64,000 nt of DNA from Enterococcus silesiacus (GTDB lineage Bacteria; Bacillota; Bacilli; Lactobacillales; Enterococcaceae), in the NCBI GenBank assembly GCA_001465115.1, contig CP013614.1:558001-622000 (forward strand), given 5' to 3'. A program made the position numbers and the translations under genes. Every line of letters begins with the position of its first letter. Positions within the stretch are counted from its first letter, which is position 1. Shown here piece by piece: positions 51,848 to 63,581 of the stretch. The notes under the pieces are model-generated. The model was not told the origin of the DNA, made no database searches, and saw only the letters and a program-made list of their open reading frames with translations.

Positions 51848-53008
51848 TTGGAAAACAAAAATACAAATATTTCCGCTTACATACATATCCCGTTTTGTGA
51901 ACATATCTGCTTTTACTGTGACTTTAATAAAGTTTTTTTAGAAGGTCAACCAGTCGATGAATATATCCAAAGTCTTTTGAAGGAGATTCGTCTGACCAAA
52001 GAGCAATACCCAAGCAAGACGACCGAAACAATTTACATAGGAGGTGGTACGCCAACTTCTTTATCTGCTAAACAGCTAGATGTATTGCTAAAAGGTGTCC
52101 GTGAATTACTACCGATTGATGCGGCAAATGAATTTACAATCGAAGCCAATCCAGGTGATTTAACGCAAGAAAAGTTACAGGTAATGAAAGAATATGGTGT
52201 AAATCGTTTATCTATGGGCGTTCAGACATTCGATAATCAATTGTTGAAAAAGATTGGACGTAAACATACGGCAGAAGATGTGTATGAAACAATGAAATTT
52301 TTGGAAAAAGAAGGTTTTCTAAATGTCAGTATCGATTTGATTTATGCCTTGCCAGGTCAGACCTTAGAAGGATTCAGAGATACATTAAAAAGAGCAATTG
52401 AACTCGATTTGCCTCATTATTCACTGTATTCTTTGATTTTGGAAAATAAAACGATGTTTATGAACTGGGTGCGCCAAGGGCGTCTGCAGTTACCCGATCA
52501 AGATGTGGAAGCTCAAATGTTTGAAGAAACAATCATTGCAATGGAAAAGGCCGGACGTCATCAATATGAGGTAAGTAATTTTGCCTTAAAGGGACAAGAA
52601 AGTCAGCATAATTTAGTGTATTGGAACAATGACCATTATTATGGATTTGGTGCTGGAGCTAGTGGTTATTTAGGACATACCCGCTATAAAAATCATGGTC
52701 CGATCCAGCATTATTTAAAACCATTGCGTGAAAACCAATTACCAACACTTGAAACTGAGATTCTGACTTTGAATAATCAAATGGAAGAAGAATTATTCTT
52801 AGGTTTACGTAAAAAGATGGGGGTTTCAAAAGGGCGATTCCAAGAAAAATTTGGTTTGACTTTAAATCAAGTATATCAAAAAACCATCGTAGAATTGATT
52901 CAAAAAGGCCTGCTTCTTGAAAGTGAAGAGTATATCCAATTAACTGAACAGGGACTGTTTGTTGGAAACGATGTTTTTGAAGCATTTTTGATCGATAAGG
53001 AAAAGTAA
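51848..53008 (+). CDS. hemW: HemW-type radical SAM protein
   Basis: A 386-residue radical SAM protein, formerly annotated as coproporphyrinogen III oxidase. The 4Fe-4S cysteines are Cys17, Cys21 and Cys24 in YIHIPFCEHICFYCDF, followed by GGGTPTSL, MGVQTFD and the C-terminal HemW domain. HemW acts as a haem chaperone in other bacteria. The start is a TTG at 51848 with GGAGG ten bases upstream. It lies before hrcA, as in many Firmicutes. Confidence 0.9.
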   Translation: MENKNTNISAYIHIPFCEHICFYCDFNKVFLEGQPVDEYIQSLLKEIRLTKEQYPSKTTETIYIGGGTPTSLSAKQLDVLLKGVRELLPIDAANEFTIEANPGDLTQEKLQVMKEYGVNRLSMGVQTFDNQLLKKIGRKHTAEDVYETMKFLEKEGFLNVSIDLIYALPGQTLEGFRDTLKRAIELDLPHYSLYSLILENKTMFMNWVRQGRLQLPDQDVEAQMFEETIIAMEKAGRHQYEVSNFALKGQESQHNLVYWNNDHYYGFGAGASGYLGHTRYKNHGPIQHYLKPLRENQLPTLETEILTLNNQMEEELFLGLRKKMGVSKGRFQEKFGLTLNQVYQKTIVELIQKGLLLESEEYIQLTEQGLFVGNDVFEAFLIDKEK

Positions 53009-53017
53009 CGATTCTAG

Positions 53018-53060
53018 GAACGAAATGAGCGTTGTAAGAGCTCTTTTTTCGTTCTTTTTT
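53018..53060 (+). terminator. Terminator of hemW
   Basis: GAACGAAA and GAGC pair with GCTC and TTTCGTTC, then TTTTTT. Confidence 0.75.
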
Positions 53061-53066
53061 ATTATT

Positions 53067-53093
53067 TTAGCACTCGGTGATAAAGAGTGCTAA
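53067..53093 (+). promoter_or_regulatory. CIRCE element 1
   Basis: TTAGCACTC-N9-GAGTGCTAA, a perfect match to the HrcA operator, located upstream of the -35. Confidence 0.96.
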
Positions 53094-53110
53094 AAAAGTG
53101 TGTTTTTCTC

Positions 53111-53139
53111 TTGACAATTTTAACTGAACTTGCTATATT
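53111..53139 (+). promoter_or_regulatory. Promoter of the hrcA operon
   Basis: TTGACA (53111-53116), 17 bp, TATATT (53134-53139), preceded by TGC. It lies between the two CIRCE elements. Confidence 0.9.
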
Positions 53140-53149
53140 AATAATTGTA

Positions 53150-53176
53150 TTAGCACTTGAATATCATGAGTGCTAA
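53150..53176 (+). promoter_or_regulatory. CIRCE element 2
   Basis: TTAGCACTT-N9-GAGTGCTAA, one base from perfect, about four bases after the predicted start of transcription. HrcA bound here would block initiation and stabilise the leader. Confidence 0.96.
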
Positions 53177-53191
53177 TGAAGGGTGGTAACT

Positions 53192-54229
53192 ATGATAACG
53201 GAAAGACAAAAGAATATTTTGCGACTTATCATCCAAGAATACACGAATACAGGCAATCCTGTAGGGTCAAAGAAGCTGATGGAAGAAGGTATCCAGTCTA
53301 GTTCAGCAACAATTAGAAACGATATGAAGGCCTTGGAAGAGCATGGCTTACTGTTGAAGACACACTCGTCTTCCGGCAGAATTCCTTCAATGGATGGTTA
53401 TCGCTATTATGTGGATCATTTACTAAGTCCGGCTGAAGTTGAGCGAGATGATTTAGAAATAATTCGCCATTCCTTTGGCAAAGAGTTTCATGAAATCAAC
53501 GACATCATTGAACAATCAGCGAAAATTCTTTCTAATTTGACCAGCTACACTGCTTTTTCATTAGGTCCTGAGGTGAAAGAACGGCGACTAACAGGTTTTC
53601 GAATCGTGCCTTTAAATGACCGACAAATCATAGCGGTTATTGTGACAGACAAAGGAAATGTAGAAAGCCAAGTGTTTGCAATTCCAGCTTCCGTTTCCAG
53701 TCAAGATTTAGAAAAAATGACGCAAATCATTAATGACAAGCTTGTAGGGCAGCCTTTATTGACTGTTTATCATCGCTTGAGAACTGAGATTCCGATGATT
53801 TTACATCGTTATTTCCAAACACCAGACGGTATGATGAGTCTATTCGATGCCATGCTAGGTCATGCATTTGAAGAGAAATTGTTCGTCAGCGGCCGTATGA
53901 ATGTGCTGGATTTTGGTGTGAAACAAGACATCGATCAATTAAAATCAGTGTATTCATTTATGCAAAATACAGATGCCATTACACATCTGTTAACGGCAGA
54001 AGCTGATTCACCGATTGCGATTCGGATCGGCTCTGAGATAGGTAATGAACTATTAGACAATATGAGCATGATTACTGCAACCTATGAGGTAACAGGACAT
54101 GGCAAAGGAACGATTGCTTTACTAGGACCAACAAGTATGCCTTATTCAAAAATGTTCGGTTTAGTAGATGTATTTCGCCATGAGTTAGCTTCAAAACTTG
54201 GCGCTTATTATCGCTTTCTTGATGAATAA
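53192..54229 (+). CDS. hrcA: Heat-inducible transcription repressor HrcA
   Basis: A 345-residue repressor of CIRCE-controlled chaperone genes. It has an N-terminal winged helix (MITERQKNILRLIIQEY, SSATIRNDMKALEEHGLL, HSSSGRIPSMDGYRYYVD) and a GAF-like dimerisation domain ending with LLGPTSMPYSKM. The ATG at 53192 is preferred to an in-frame GTG at 53183. First gene of hrcA-grpE-dnaK, autoregulated through two CIRCE boxes. Confidence 0.95.
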   Translation: MITERQKNILRLIIQEYTNTGNPVGSKKLMEEGIQSSSATIRNDMKALEEHGLLLKTHSSSGRIPSMDGYRYYVDHLLSPAEVERDDLEIIRHSFGKEFHEINDIIEQSAKILSNLTSYTAFSLGPEVKERRLTGFRIVPLNDRQIIAVIVTDKGNVESQVFAIPASVSSQDLEKMTQIINDKLVGQPLLTVYHRLRTEIPMILHRYFQTPDGMMSLFDAMLGHAFEEKLFVSGRMNVLDFGVKQDIDQLKSVYSFMQNTDAITHLLTAEADSPIAIRIGSEIGNELLDNMSMITATYEVTGHGKGTIALLGPTSMPYSKMFGLVDVFRHELASKLGAYYRFLDE

Positions 54230-54290
54230 GTAAAAAGTTTAAATATAGAAATTTAACGATTCTACGAAATAGAGAAGGGAAGTTGCAAGA

Positions 54291-54845
54291 GTGAGCAAAA
54301 CAGATGAGAATGAAGAATTACAGGATCAACAGACAGAAGAACAAGAAGAATTGTCAGAGGCAATTGATGCGTCAGGCGTTTCAGAAACAGAAATGACAGA
54401 GCTTGAAAATGCTAAAGCTGATTTTTCCGAAATGGAAGATAAGTTTTTAAGAGCTCGTGCAGAGATTGCAAATATGAGTAACCGTTTCAAGAATGAGCGT
54501 GAGTTACTGGTTCGTTATCGTTCACAAGACTTAGGTAAAAAATTATTACCTTCGATCGACAATTTAGAACGAGCGATGGCAATCGAAGTCGATGATGAAC
54601 AAGGAACGAGCTTGAAAAAAGGGATCTCAATGGTTCTTGAAAGTTTACAAGCTGCACTGAAAGAAGAAGGCATCGAAGAAATCCCAACAATGGGCGAAGT
54701 ATTTGATCCTAATTTACACCAGGCAGTTCAAACGATTCCTGCAAGTGACGAAACACCTGCGGATACGATCGTTGAAGTATTACAAAAAGGCTACAAATTA
54801 CATGACCGCGTTTTACGAGCAAGCATGGTTGTTGTTGCACAGTAA
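54291..54845 (+). CDS. grpE: Nucleotide exchange factor GrpE
   Basis: A 184-residue DnaK co-chaperone. It has an acidic N-terminus, a long coiled coil (about 40-90) with [14 protein letters not shown], and the C-terminal beta domain with PNLHQAV and [21 protein letters not shown] (in parts [10 protein letters not shown]). The start is a GTG at 54291 with GAAGGGA upstream. Confidence 0.95.
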   Translation: MSKTDENEELQDQQTEEQEELSEAIDASGVSETEMTELENAKADFSEMEDKFLRARAEIANMSNRFKNERELLVRYRSQDLGKKLLPSIDNLERAMAIEVDDEQGTSLKKGISMVLESLQAALKEEGIEEIPTMGEVFDPNLHQAVQTIPASDETPADTIVEVLQKGYKLHDRVLRASMVVVAQ

Positions 54846-54866
54846 CAGCAAGGAATGTTTGCATAA

Positions 54867-56741
<1,875 letters not shown>

Positions 56742-56761
56742 TCCTTGATCATTAACAAGCT

Positions 56762-56802
56762 GGCAAAGACCAAAGTCATCGCTTTGGTCTTTGCCTATCT
56801 TT
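56762..56802 (+). terminator. Terminator or processing hairpin after dnaK
   Basis: Perfect 14-bp stem GGCAAAGACCAAAG / CTTTGGTCTTTGCC, followed by a broken T tract (TATCTTTATTT). It may allow partial read-through into dnaJ. Confidence 0.7.
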
Positions 56803-56936
56803 ATTTGCAGGAAAAATTAAGTGAAGCGGTTTTTCTTTTAGCTAATATGTGGTATGATTACAACGATGTTTTTATACAAATAAGTTAGCGTCGATCCTTT
56901 TTAAGAATAAATGGAATAATAGTTGGAGGGGAACTA

Positions 56937-58103
56937 ATGGCTACGAAAAGAGATTATTATGAAGTGCTGGGCCTTGCCAAAGGTGCTTCAGATGATGAAA
57001 TAAAAAAAGCTTACCGTAAGCTTTCTAAGCAATATCACCCAGATATCAATAAAGAAGCAGATGCAGAAGACAAATTCAAAGAAGTATCTGAAGCCTATGA
57101 AGTCTTGAGCGATCCACAGAAAAAAGCAGCTTATGATCAATATGGTCATGCAGGTACTGATCCAAACTACGGCGGCGGTGCTGGTGGTTTCGGTGGCTTT
57201 GGCGGCGGCGGATTTTCAAGCAGCGGTTTTGGCGGCTTTGAAGATATTTTCGATTCATTCTTTGGTGGCGGCTCACGTAGTGTCGATCCGACGGCTCCAA
57301 GACAAGGGGCTGATTTACAGTATACGGTCAATCTGAAGTTTGAAGAAGCGATTTTTGGTGTTGAAAAAGAAATCAAGTACAATCGTGAAGATAACTGTGA
57401 AACTTGTGGCGGTAATGGAGCAAAACCTGGTACTCATCCAGAAACTTGCCACAAATGTCATGGCTCTGGTTCGATCAATGTGGAACGTCAAACACCACTT
57501 GGTCGTGTAATGAGTCGTCAAACCTGTGATGTTTGTCATGGTACAGGGAAAGAAATCAAAGAACCATGTCCAACTTGTCACGGTACAGGACATGAGAAGA
57601 AAGCGCATAAAGTCAAAGTCAATGTTCCCGCTGGAGTAGAAGACGGACAACAAATGCGTTTATCAAACCAAGGGGAAGCTGGTATGAACGGCGGACCATA
57701 TGGTGATTTATATGTTGTGTTTAGTGTCGAAGAAAGTGATATCTTTGATCGCGAAGGTTCAGAGATTTATTATGATTTACCATTGAGTTTTGTTCAAGCA
57801 GCTCTTGGTGACGAAATCAAAGTACCAACTGTGCACGGGGATGTAAAATTAAAAATCCCAGCAGGTACACAAACAGAAACCAATTTCCGTTTACGCGGCA
57901 AAGGCGCACCACGCTTACGTGGCGGAGCCAATGGCGATCAGCACGTGAAAGTTAAAATCATTACACCGAAAAACTTGAATGATGAACAAAAAGAAGCATT
58001 ACGCACATTTGCTAAAGCTGGCGGTCAAACTGTAAGTGAACAGCAAGAAGAAGGCTTCTTTGATAAGATGAAGGATGCTTTTGGCGGTAAGAAAAAGAAA
58101 TAA
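56937..58103 (+). CDS. dnaJ: Chaperone DnaJ (Hsp40)
   Basis: A 388-residue class A Hsp40. J domain with HPD at 34-36, Gly/Phe-rich region (about 75-110), four zinc motifs ([32 protein letters not shown]) and the two C-terminal beta domains. RBS GGAGGGG. It lies 195 bases after dnaK, behind a hairpin. Confidence 0.96.
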   Translation: MATKRDYYEVLGLAKGASDDEIKKAYRKLSKQYHPDINKEADAEDKFKEVSEAYEVLSDPQKKAAYDQYGHAGTDPNYGGGAGGFGGFGGGGFSSSGFGGFEDIFDSFFGGGSRSVDPTAPRQGADLQYTVNLKFEEAIFGVEKEIKYNREDNCETCGGNGAKPGTHPETCHKCHGSGSINVERQTPLGRVMSRQTCDVCHGTGKEIKEPCPTCHGTGHEKKAHKVKVNVPAGVEDGQQMRLSNQGEAGMNGGPYGDLYVVFSVEESDIFDREGSEIYYDLPLSFVQAALGDEIKVPTVHGDVKLKIPAGTQTETNFRLRGKGAPRLRGGANGDQHVKVKIITPKNLNDEQKEALRTFAKAGGQTVSEQQEEGFFDKMKDAFGGKKKK

Positions 58104-58108
58104 ATAGA

Positions 58109-58154
58109 AAGCTTCTCAGCATGTACTATTTAAGTCATGTTGAGAAGCTTTTTT
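58109..58154. terminator. Bidirectional terminator after dnaJ
   Basis: AAGCTTCTCAGCATG (58109-58123) pairs with CATGTTGAGAAGCTT (58136-58150), with a T run after it and an A run before it. Confidence 0.85.
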
Positions 58155-58157
58155 GTA

Positions 58158-59096
58158 TTAGGAGTTTTGATAGAGCTCTAATACAGTTTCGATACGTCGT
58201 TTTAATTCAGTTCTAACGTGTGGTGGAGTAAGGCATTCACATTGATTTCCAAAACCCAAGAGTAAGTTATAGCCAAATTCATCTTCCATAAATGGGAACT
58301 CAACGATCCATTTTTCAGGTTCGTCTGAAGGAGAAATGGTTAATTGCCCAAATTTATCTACTAGTTGATCTTTGATTTTATGTGTTACTTTCAGCGTAGT
58401 AAGCGTAAAGTCTTTCCCGTAAAACGGTTCTTTTCCTAAAGGTTTAGGATGAAAGTCTCTAGAAGCAAAGGGTGTCGGCAAGAGCTCTAGATCGATCATT
58501 CTAGAAATTTTAAATGTACGGAAATCGGCTTTTTCTGTACAAAAGGCTTGTAGATACCAGCTTATTTCTTTTAGAACAAGTCGATAAGGTTCAACGATTC
58601 TGGCCGTTTTTCTGCCTTGATTATCTTCATAATTAAACCGTAGTAAACGCGCTTGATCCATGCCGGATTTAACGATTTCTAAAGATGGCTGCAAGGTGTG
58701 ATTGCTCGTCCAAGGTGTTAAATCGATTGCGATTTGGTTTGTTTTAAATTCGACTTCATCGAGAAAATTAGCTGGAACGAGTGTTTTTATTTTTTCAAAA
58801 GTTTGGTTTATTCGAAGGGGTGAAACATTATTCGATAAGCTTTCCAATGCAATCAACAGTGATGTAATATCGGTTGACGTGAAGAACTGTTTGTCCACTT
58901 TATAATTCTCCATGATTTGGATACCGCCATTTACACCAGGAGAAGAGGTTACTGGAATACCAGCTTCACTAAGAGAATTAATATCTCTGTATATGGTTCG
59001 TACGGACACTTCTAGCATTTCCGCTAGTTTAGAAGCACTTACTTGTTTCTTTTCTAATAATATCATCGTGATCGCTAGTAGTCGTTCTGTTTTCAT
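58158..59096 (-). CDS. WYL domain transcriptional regulator (YafY family)
   Basis: A 312-residue regulator. It has an N-terminal HTH (KTERLLAITMILLEKKQVSASKLAEMLEVSVRTIYRDINSLSEAGIPV, key part VSVRTIYRDI), a WYL domain (about 138-210, FNYEDNQGR, LVLKEISWYLQAFC) and a C-terminal WCX extension. WYL domains sense nucleic acids or nucleotides, and such regulators often control stress or defence genes. The target is unknown. RBS AAGAAGGTG. Confidence 0.86.
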   Translation of the reverse strand: MKTERLLAITMILLEKKQVSASKLAEMLEVSVRTIYRDINSLSEAGIPVTSSPGVNGGIQIMENYKVDKQFFTSTDITSLLIALESLSNNVSPLRINQTFEKIKTLVPANFLDEVEFKTNQIAIDLTPWTSNHTLQPSLEIVKSGMDQARLLRFNYEDNQGRKTARIVEPYRLVLKEISWYLQAFCTEKADFRTFKISRMIDLELLPTPFASRDFHPKPLGKEPFYGKDFTLTTLKVTHKIKDQLVDKFGQLTISPSDEPEKWIVEFPFMEDEFGYNLLLGFGNQCECLTPPHVRTELKRRIETVLELYQNS

Positions 59097-59228
59097 GTGG
59101 CACCTTCTTTAGTTTACATAATGAGTCAGCTACCTTATTATAACCAAAAATTAGGTCATTTTGTGAAAAAAGATAATTTTTTTTGAGTTAATCAGATTGT
59201 TAGTCGAGCAGCTGATACTTATGAACGA

Positions 59229-59257
59229 TTGACTTTAGTAATTTGGATTTATATAAT
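59229..59257 (+). promoter_or_regulatory. Promoter of the ECF transporter operon
   Basis: TTGACT (59229-59234), 17 bp, TATAAT (59252-59257). The leader of about 140 bases shows no B12-box or other riboswitch I can recognise. Confidence 0.75.
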
Positions 59258-59402
59258 GTTACTGTTGTTTAAAGAGACGAGTTGAATATTCGAGTTTTTT
59301 TGATAATGTTTTACAAAGATTTTAGTCTGTTCTGCGCAAGATTATCCAACGATGCTAGGCGTTATTTTATGTCTAAAAACTAGTTGAGAAAGGAAGTCTA
59401 AT

Positions 59403-60290
59403 ATGAATAAGTCTCTTTTTAGGCAAAACCATCCGCTAGTTATTTCCTGCTATTATCTAGTGATGCTATTGCTAGTAATGAGTTCAACGAATCCAGTGAT
59501 CATTAGTTCTTCTTTTGTTGGAAGTTTGTTATTGCTGTTGCTTAATTTGAAAGGGAAATCGAAGAAATCAGTGCTATATCCTTTGATTTTTTGTCTGATT
59601 ATTACGATAACAAACCCTTTATTTGTCCATCGAGGAGCAACGATTCTATTTTTTTTATTTAATAAACCGATTACCATGGAAGCCTTTGTATATGGTTTTT
59701 TTATGGGGATCATGATTGCTACGGTTATCTATTTGTTTCAAAATTTTCAGCTATCCGTTGAATCGGAGCAATTTTTTTATCTTTTTGGGAAACGATTTCC
59801 TAAGTCTGTCTTGATTTTAACATTGGTTTTTCGGTTCATACCATTGCTTGAGCATTTTTTTCAAGAGCTGAATCAAACGCAAAAAACAGTTCAACGAACA
59901 CAAAACAAAAATTTTAAGGAACGTGCAGCCTATGGGTTTGATTTATTTGGAAATTTATTTTCTTGGTCATTGGAAAATGCCATGGATACGGCAGATTCAA
60001 TGAAAGCCCGTGGCTACGGTATTGGGACTAGAAGCAGTCATTTAAGTTATAGCTGGAGAAAAACGGATACGCTCTGGTTGATACTAATCATCTTCTCTGG
60101 TAGTTTTTTTATTTTAGGATTGATGAATGGTCACTATCAATTCAATTTCTATCCATATCTCAATAATAGTTATCGACTAATCCAACAAAACCGGCCGTAT
60201 TATATTTTTATAGGCGTTTTAGCATTTATACCGTTATTAAAACGATTAAAGGAGGTAATGGTATGGCGTATCTTGAAATCAAAAATTTAA
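59403..60290 (+). CDS. ECF transporter transmembrane subunit (EcfT/CbiQ family)
   Basis: A 295-residue membrane protein with four or five helices in the N-terminal half and a cytosolic coupling region with two EcfT-type motifs, the second being SMKARGYGIGTR. It couples ATP hydrolysis by the ABC subunits to vitamin or metal import. It overlaps the ATPase gene by 28 bases. RBS AAAGGAAG. Confidence 0.85.
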   Translation: MNKSLFRQNHPLVISCYYLVMLLLVMSSTNPVIISSSFVGSLLLLLLNLKGKSKKSVLYPLIFCLIITITNPLFVHRGATILFFLFNKPITMEAFVYGFFMGIMIATVIYLFQNFQLSVESEQFFYLFGKRFPKSVLILTLVFRFIPLLEHFFQELNQTQKTVQRTQNKNFKERAAYGFDLFGNLFSWSLENAMDTADSMKARGYGIGTRSSHLSYSWRKTDTLWLILIIFSGSFFILGLMNGHYQFNFYPYLNNSYRLIQQNRPYYIFIGVLAFIPLLKRLKEVMVWRILKSKI

Positions 60291-61930
60291 CTTTTCAATA
60301 TGCTGGAAGTGACAGACCTGTTTTGAAAGAGGTATCATTATCTATCGAAAAAGGTGAGTTTGTTTTGATTTCTGGTGCAACTGGGAGTGGAAAATCAACC
60401 TTATTAAAACTACTTAAGCCTCAATTGACGCCAGCCGGCAAACAAACAGGCTCTATTTACTTAAATAATGAAGAGATAACCGCCCTTCCAGAACATTTTT
60501 CAGCTAGTAAAATCGGCTATGTCATGCAAAATCCTGAAAATCAAATTGTGACAGATGGCGTTTGGCCCGAATTAGCTTTTGGTTTAGAAAATATAGGAAT
60601 CCCTACAGCTGAAATTAAGAGTCGAATTGCTGAAATGGCTAATTTTCTTGGTATTCAAGAACTACTGGAATTTAAAACCAGTGAATTATCTGGGGGACAA
60701 AAGCAGTTGTTGAATTTAGCTTCTGTTTTGGTAATGAAACCAGATATCTTGATTTTAGACGAACCCACAACTCAGCTTGATCCGATTGCCTCTCAAAACT
60801 TTGTCGATATATTAGTGCGACTAAATAGAGAAATGGGGGTAACCATTTTATTAGTAGAACACAGTGTGGAATCAGTTTTTGCATTAGTTGATAAGCTGAT
60901 AATTTTGGACCATGGACAGCTGATTTTTGAAGATGCCCCAAGAGCCATTTCAACTGAAATCAAGAAGAATAGAAGTGATCTCGGCCGCTTTATAGTCAGT
61001 TTGCCCAGTGCGGTACAAATTTTCCTTGGAAGTGGGCTAAAGGATGAGTGTCCGGTCACAGTAATTGAAGGCAAACGTTTTTTGGCTCGGCATTTTTCAG
61101 CAGACATGGTTTTACAGGAGCAACAGACGTCACCTATCAAAAAGAAAACGACAATAAGTATCCAGTTAAAAAACTGCTGGTTTCGCTATGAAAAGAATAG
61201 TCGGGATATTTTAGCGGGTGTTGATTTTGAAGTTTATGAAGGAGAAATCTTTTCTTTAGTTGGAGGGAATGGAACGGGAAAAACAACATTATTGAAAACA
61301 ATTGCTGGCATCTATGACTGTTACCGTGGCAAAATTTCGATTTTAAATCAATCAATCAAAAAAAATAAAGAAACAATCGGTTATTTACCACAAGAACCTC
61401 AGATGTTGTTTATTAAAGATTCAGTCTTAGAGGATTACAAGCACTATTTAGAGAGCAAAAAAATGAATGAAACAAAGCAAATGGAACGGATAAAAAGTGT
61501 CGTAACCTTGCTTGATCTAAATGAGGTTATGCAGCAGCACCCTCTTGATCTAAGCGGTGGTGAATGTCAAAGAGCTGCATTAGGGAAATTACTTTTGACT
61601 GATTTTAACATTTTATTATTAGATGAACCGACTAAAGGTGTCGATAATTATGGGAAAAAGCAGTTGATCAAAATAGTAAAAGAATTATCTAAACAAGGCA
61701 AAACAATCTTAGTAGTGACCCATGATCTGGATTTTGCTGCAGAATTATCTGATCGTTGCGGGTTATTTTTCCAAAATAAGGTATTGACTACAGCCAAACC
61801 AAAAATTTTTTTTAGTCATCATACATTTTATACAACAGCAGCCAGTCGCATATCGCGAGATAATTTTCATGCTTTAGTTACGACAGAGCAAGTAATTGAA
61901 GCCTGTCAAGCTGTAAAAGGAGTAGTATGA
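60263..61930 (+). CDS. ECF transporter ATPase, two ABC domains fused
   Basis: A 555-residue protein with two complete ABC ATPase domains. First: Walker A GATGSGKST (38-46), signature LSGGQKQ, Walker B LILDEPT. Second (from about 295): Walker A GGNGTGKTT, signature LSGGECQ, Walker B LLLDEPT. The fused form is usual in dedicated ECF systems that carry their own S component, in contrast to the shared EcfA1-EcfA2 module. RBS GGAGG. Confidence 0.9.
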   Translation: MAYLEIKNLTFQYAGSDRPVLKEVSLSIEKGEFVLISGATGSGKSTLLKLLKPQLTPAGKQTGSIYLNNEEITALPEHFSASKIGYVMQNPENQIVTDGVWPELAFGLENIGIPTAEIKSRIAEMANFLGIQELLEFKTSELSGGQKQLLNLASVLVMKPDILILDEPTTQLDPIASQNFVDILVRLNREMGVTILLVEHSVESVFALVDKLIILDHGQLIFEDAPRAISTEIKKNRSDLGRFIVSLPSAVQIFLGSGLKDECPVTVIEGKRFLARHFSADMVLQEQQTSPIKKKTTISIQLKNCWFRYEKNSRDILAGVDFEVYEGEIFSLVGGNGTGKTTLLKTIAGIYDCYRGKISILNQSIKKNKETIGYLPQEPQMLFIKDSVLEDYKHYLESKKMNETKQMERIKSVVTLLDLNEVMQQHPLDLSGGECQRAALGKLLLTDFNILLLDEPTKGVDNYGKKQLIKIVKELSKQGKTILVVTHDLDFAAELSDRCGLFFQNKVLTTAKPKIFFSHHTFYTTAASRISRDNFHALVTTEQVIEACQAVKGVV

Positions 61931-62619
61931 TGAATAATAGAGCTGTTAATCGCGTATTGATCAAATCATTGTGCATCCTCTTTTTGTTTATTGTCGGAGC
62001 GGTGCTGCTTCAAGCGAGTCAATACCAGATAATATCTATGCTGTTAGTGATTGCCGCTTGTTTTCCAATTTATTATCGTTATGAAAGAAAACAGATTAAT
62101 ATAAAAGAGCTAGTTTTGATTGCGGTATTAACGGCTGTTGCTGTGTTAGGTAGATTTTTGTTTTATATGATTCCAGCCATCACTCCAATGACAGCAATCA
62201 TCATAATTTCAGGCATTTGCTTAGGGGCTGAAGTTGGGTTTTTAGTCGGGTCGCTATCAGCTGTTACATCAAATATATTATTTGGACAAGGCCCGTGGAC
62301 ACCTTTTCAAATGTTTTCTTGGGGCATGATTGGTCTGGTAGCTGGATTGCCTTGGTTGCAGAAAAGGCTTAAAAAAAGTTATTGGTTTTTAGCACTCTAT
62401 GGGATATTAGCCGGTTTTTTCTTTTCCTTTTTTATGGATCTATGGACGGTCTTTTCAATTGATCGGTCTTTTTCTTGGCAAAGATATCTAGCATTATTAT
62501 TAAGTGCTGTACCCTATACAATGTCTTATTGTTTTTCAAATGCCTTTTTCTCATGCTTCCTGTTTCGAACCATACAAACAAAGCTTCAACGAATTTTAGT
62601 CAAATATGATATAAAATAA
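61927..62619 (+). CDS. ECF transporter S component (candidate cobalamin type)
   Basis: A 230-residue protein with six helices. The conserved core (AVLGRFLFYMIPAITPMTAIIIISGI, in parts VLGRFLFYMIPA, GAEVGFLVGSLSA) and GPWTPFQMFSWGMIGLVAG are typical of S components. Its place beside a DUF4430 lipoprotein suggests a cobalamin-type substrate (CbrT-like), but no B12 riboswitch supports this. The ATG overlaps the ATPase stop. Confidence 0.8.
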   Translation: MMNNRAVNRVLIKSLCILFLFIVGAVLLQASQYQIISMLLVIAACFPIYYRYERKQINIKELVLIAVLTAVAVLGRFLFYMIPAITPMTAIIIISGICLGAEVGFLVGSLSAVTSNILFGQGPWTPFQMFSWGMIGLVAGLPWLQKRLKKSYWFLALYGILAGFFFSFFMDLWTVFSIDRSFSWQRYLALLLSAVPYTMSYCFSNAFFSCFLFRTIQTKLQRILVKYDIK

Positions 62620-62642
62620 TTAAAATAAAGGTGGAACTAAAA

Positions 62643-63026
62643 ATGAAAAAAATTATAAATGCAGCGATGATCATGATGATGATCTTCATACTTGGTGCTT
62701 GTGGTCAAGCAACGGATAAAAAAGATACAACGAAAGCAAGTGAAAACGCACTTAGTATTACGATCGTCTTGAAAGAAGATGGCAAAGAGTTTGATAAAAA
62801 AGAATTGAACATTAAAAAAGACGAGTCACTTCAAACGGTTATGGAAACAAATTATAAAGTAGAAATGTCGAAAGATTTTATTAGTGGAATTGATGGTCGT
62901 GTGCAAGATGAAAAATCTAGTAAATACTGGATGTACGATGTTAATGGGAAACAACCCGATGTAGGAGCCGTTGAATATTTTCTAAAAGATGGTGATACAG
63001 TTACTTGGACATTGAATAAATTATAG
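62643..63026 (+). CDS. DUF4430 lipoprotein
   Basis: A 127-residue lipoprotein. The lipobox LGAC places Cys20 as the lipidated residue. The mature part is a DUF4430 domain (transcobalamin C-terminal-like; SLQTVMETNYKV, SSKYWMYDVNGK, DGDTVTWTL). It probably captures the substrate outside the cell for the ECF transporter. The ATG at 62643 is used; the GTG at 62631 is too close to the AAAGGTGG site. Confidence 0.86.
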   Translation: MKKIINAAMIMMMIFILGACGQATDKKDTTKASENALSITIVLKEDGKEFDKKELNIKKDESLQTVMETNYKVEMSKDFISGIDGRVQDEKSSKYWMYDVNGKQPDVGAVEYFLKDGDTVTWTLNKL

Positions 63027-63052
63027 AATAAATCAGCTTCTGAAAAACATTT

Positions 63053-63090
63053 AACAAACCCTGACAATCAGTTGTCAGGGTTTGTTTGTT
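63053..63090 (+). terminator. Terminator of the ECF operon
   Basis: Perfect 15-bp stem AACAAACCCTGACAA / TTGTCAGGGTTTGTT, then TTGTT. Confidence 0.85.
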
Positions 63091-63140
63091 AGAATGAACT
63101 TGTCAGTCAGATAAGTGAAAAATAAAGGAGCAAAAAATTT

Positions 63141-63560
63141 ATGACAACAGCAGAAGCGTTTAAAAAAATAATGAATGAACAAACAGAAATCGCCTTAGCA
63201 ACAAGTGTTGAGGGAATACCCAATGTCCGAATCGTCAATTTCTTTTATGATGAAACGAAAAAATGTTTATTTTTCTCGACTTTTCAAGGAAATGAAAAAA
63301 TCGCTGAGTTCCAAAAAAATCCCAATGTCGCCTTTACAACGATTCCAAGTGAACAAACAAATCATGTCCGGGTGCATGAGGCACAAGTAACAAAGAGTGA
63401 GCTGACTGTTTATGATGTAGCCCAACAATGGATTCAAAAAATCCCTAGCTATGAAGAAAACATCAAACAGGCAGGTAAAATGCTAGAATTATACGAAATT
63501 CATTTTACCAAAGCAATTGTGATTTTAGGAATGGATAGTAGAGAAACCATTGTATTGTAA
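63141..63560 (+). CDS. Pyridoxamine 5'-phosphate oxidase family protein
   Basis: A 139-residue split-barrel flavin-binding protein. It shows ALATSVEGIPNVRIVNFFYDE, LFFSTFQGNEKIAEFQKNPNVAFTT (in parts) and a mid-chain acidic part. These small proteins act as FMN- or F420-type reductases of unknown substrate. RBS TAAAGGAG. Confidence 0.82.
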   Translation: MTTAEAFKKIMNEQTEIALATSVEGIPNVRIVNFFYDETKKCLFFSTFQGNEKIAEFQKNPNVAFTTIPSEQTNHVRVHEAQVTKSELTVYDVAQQWIQKIPSYEENIKQAGKMLELYEIHFTKAIVILGMDSRETIVL

Positions 63561-63581
63561 GACTGGAAGGGAGAGAATAAT

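Noticed and set aside
59097..59402. Cobalamin or other riboswitch in the ECF operon leader
   Set aside because: No B12-box or other conserved aptamer core is visible; only a promoter is supported.
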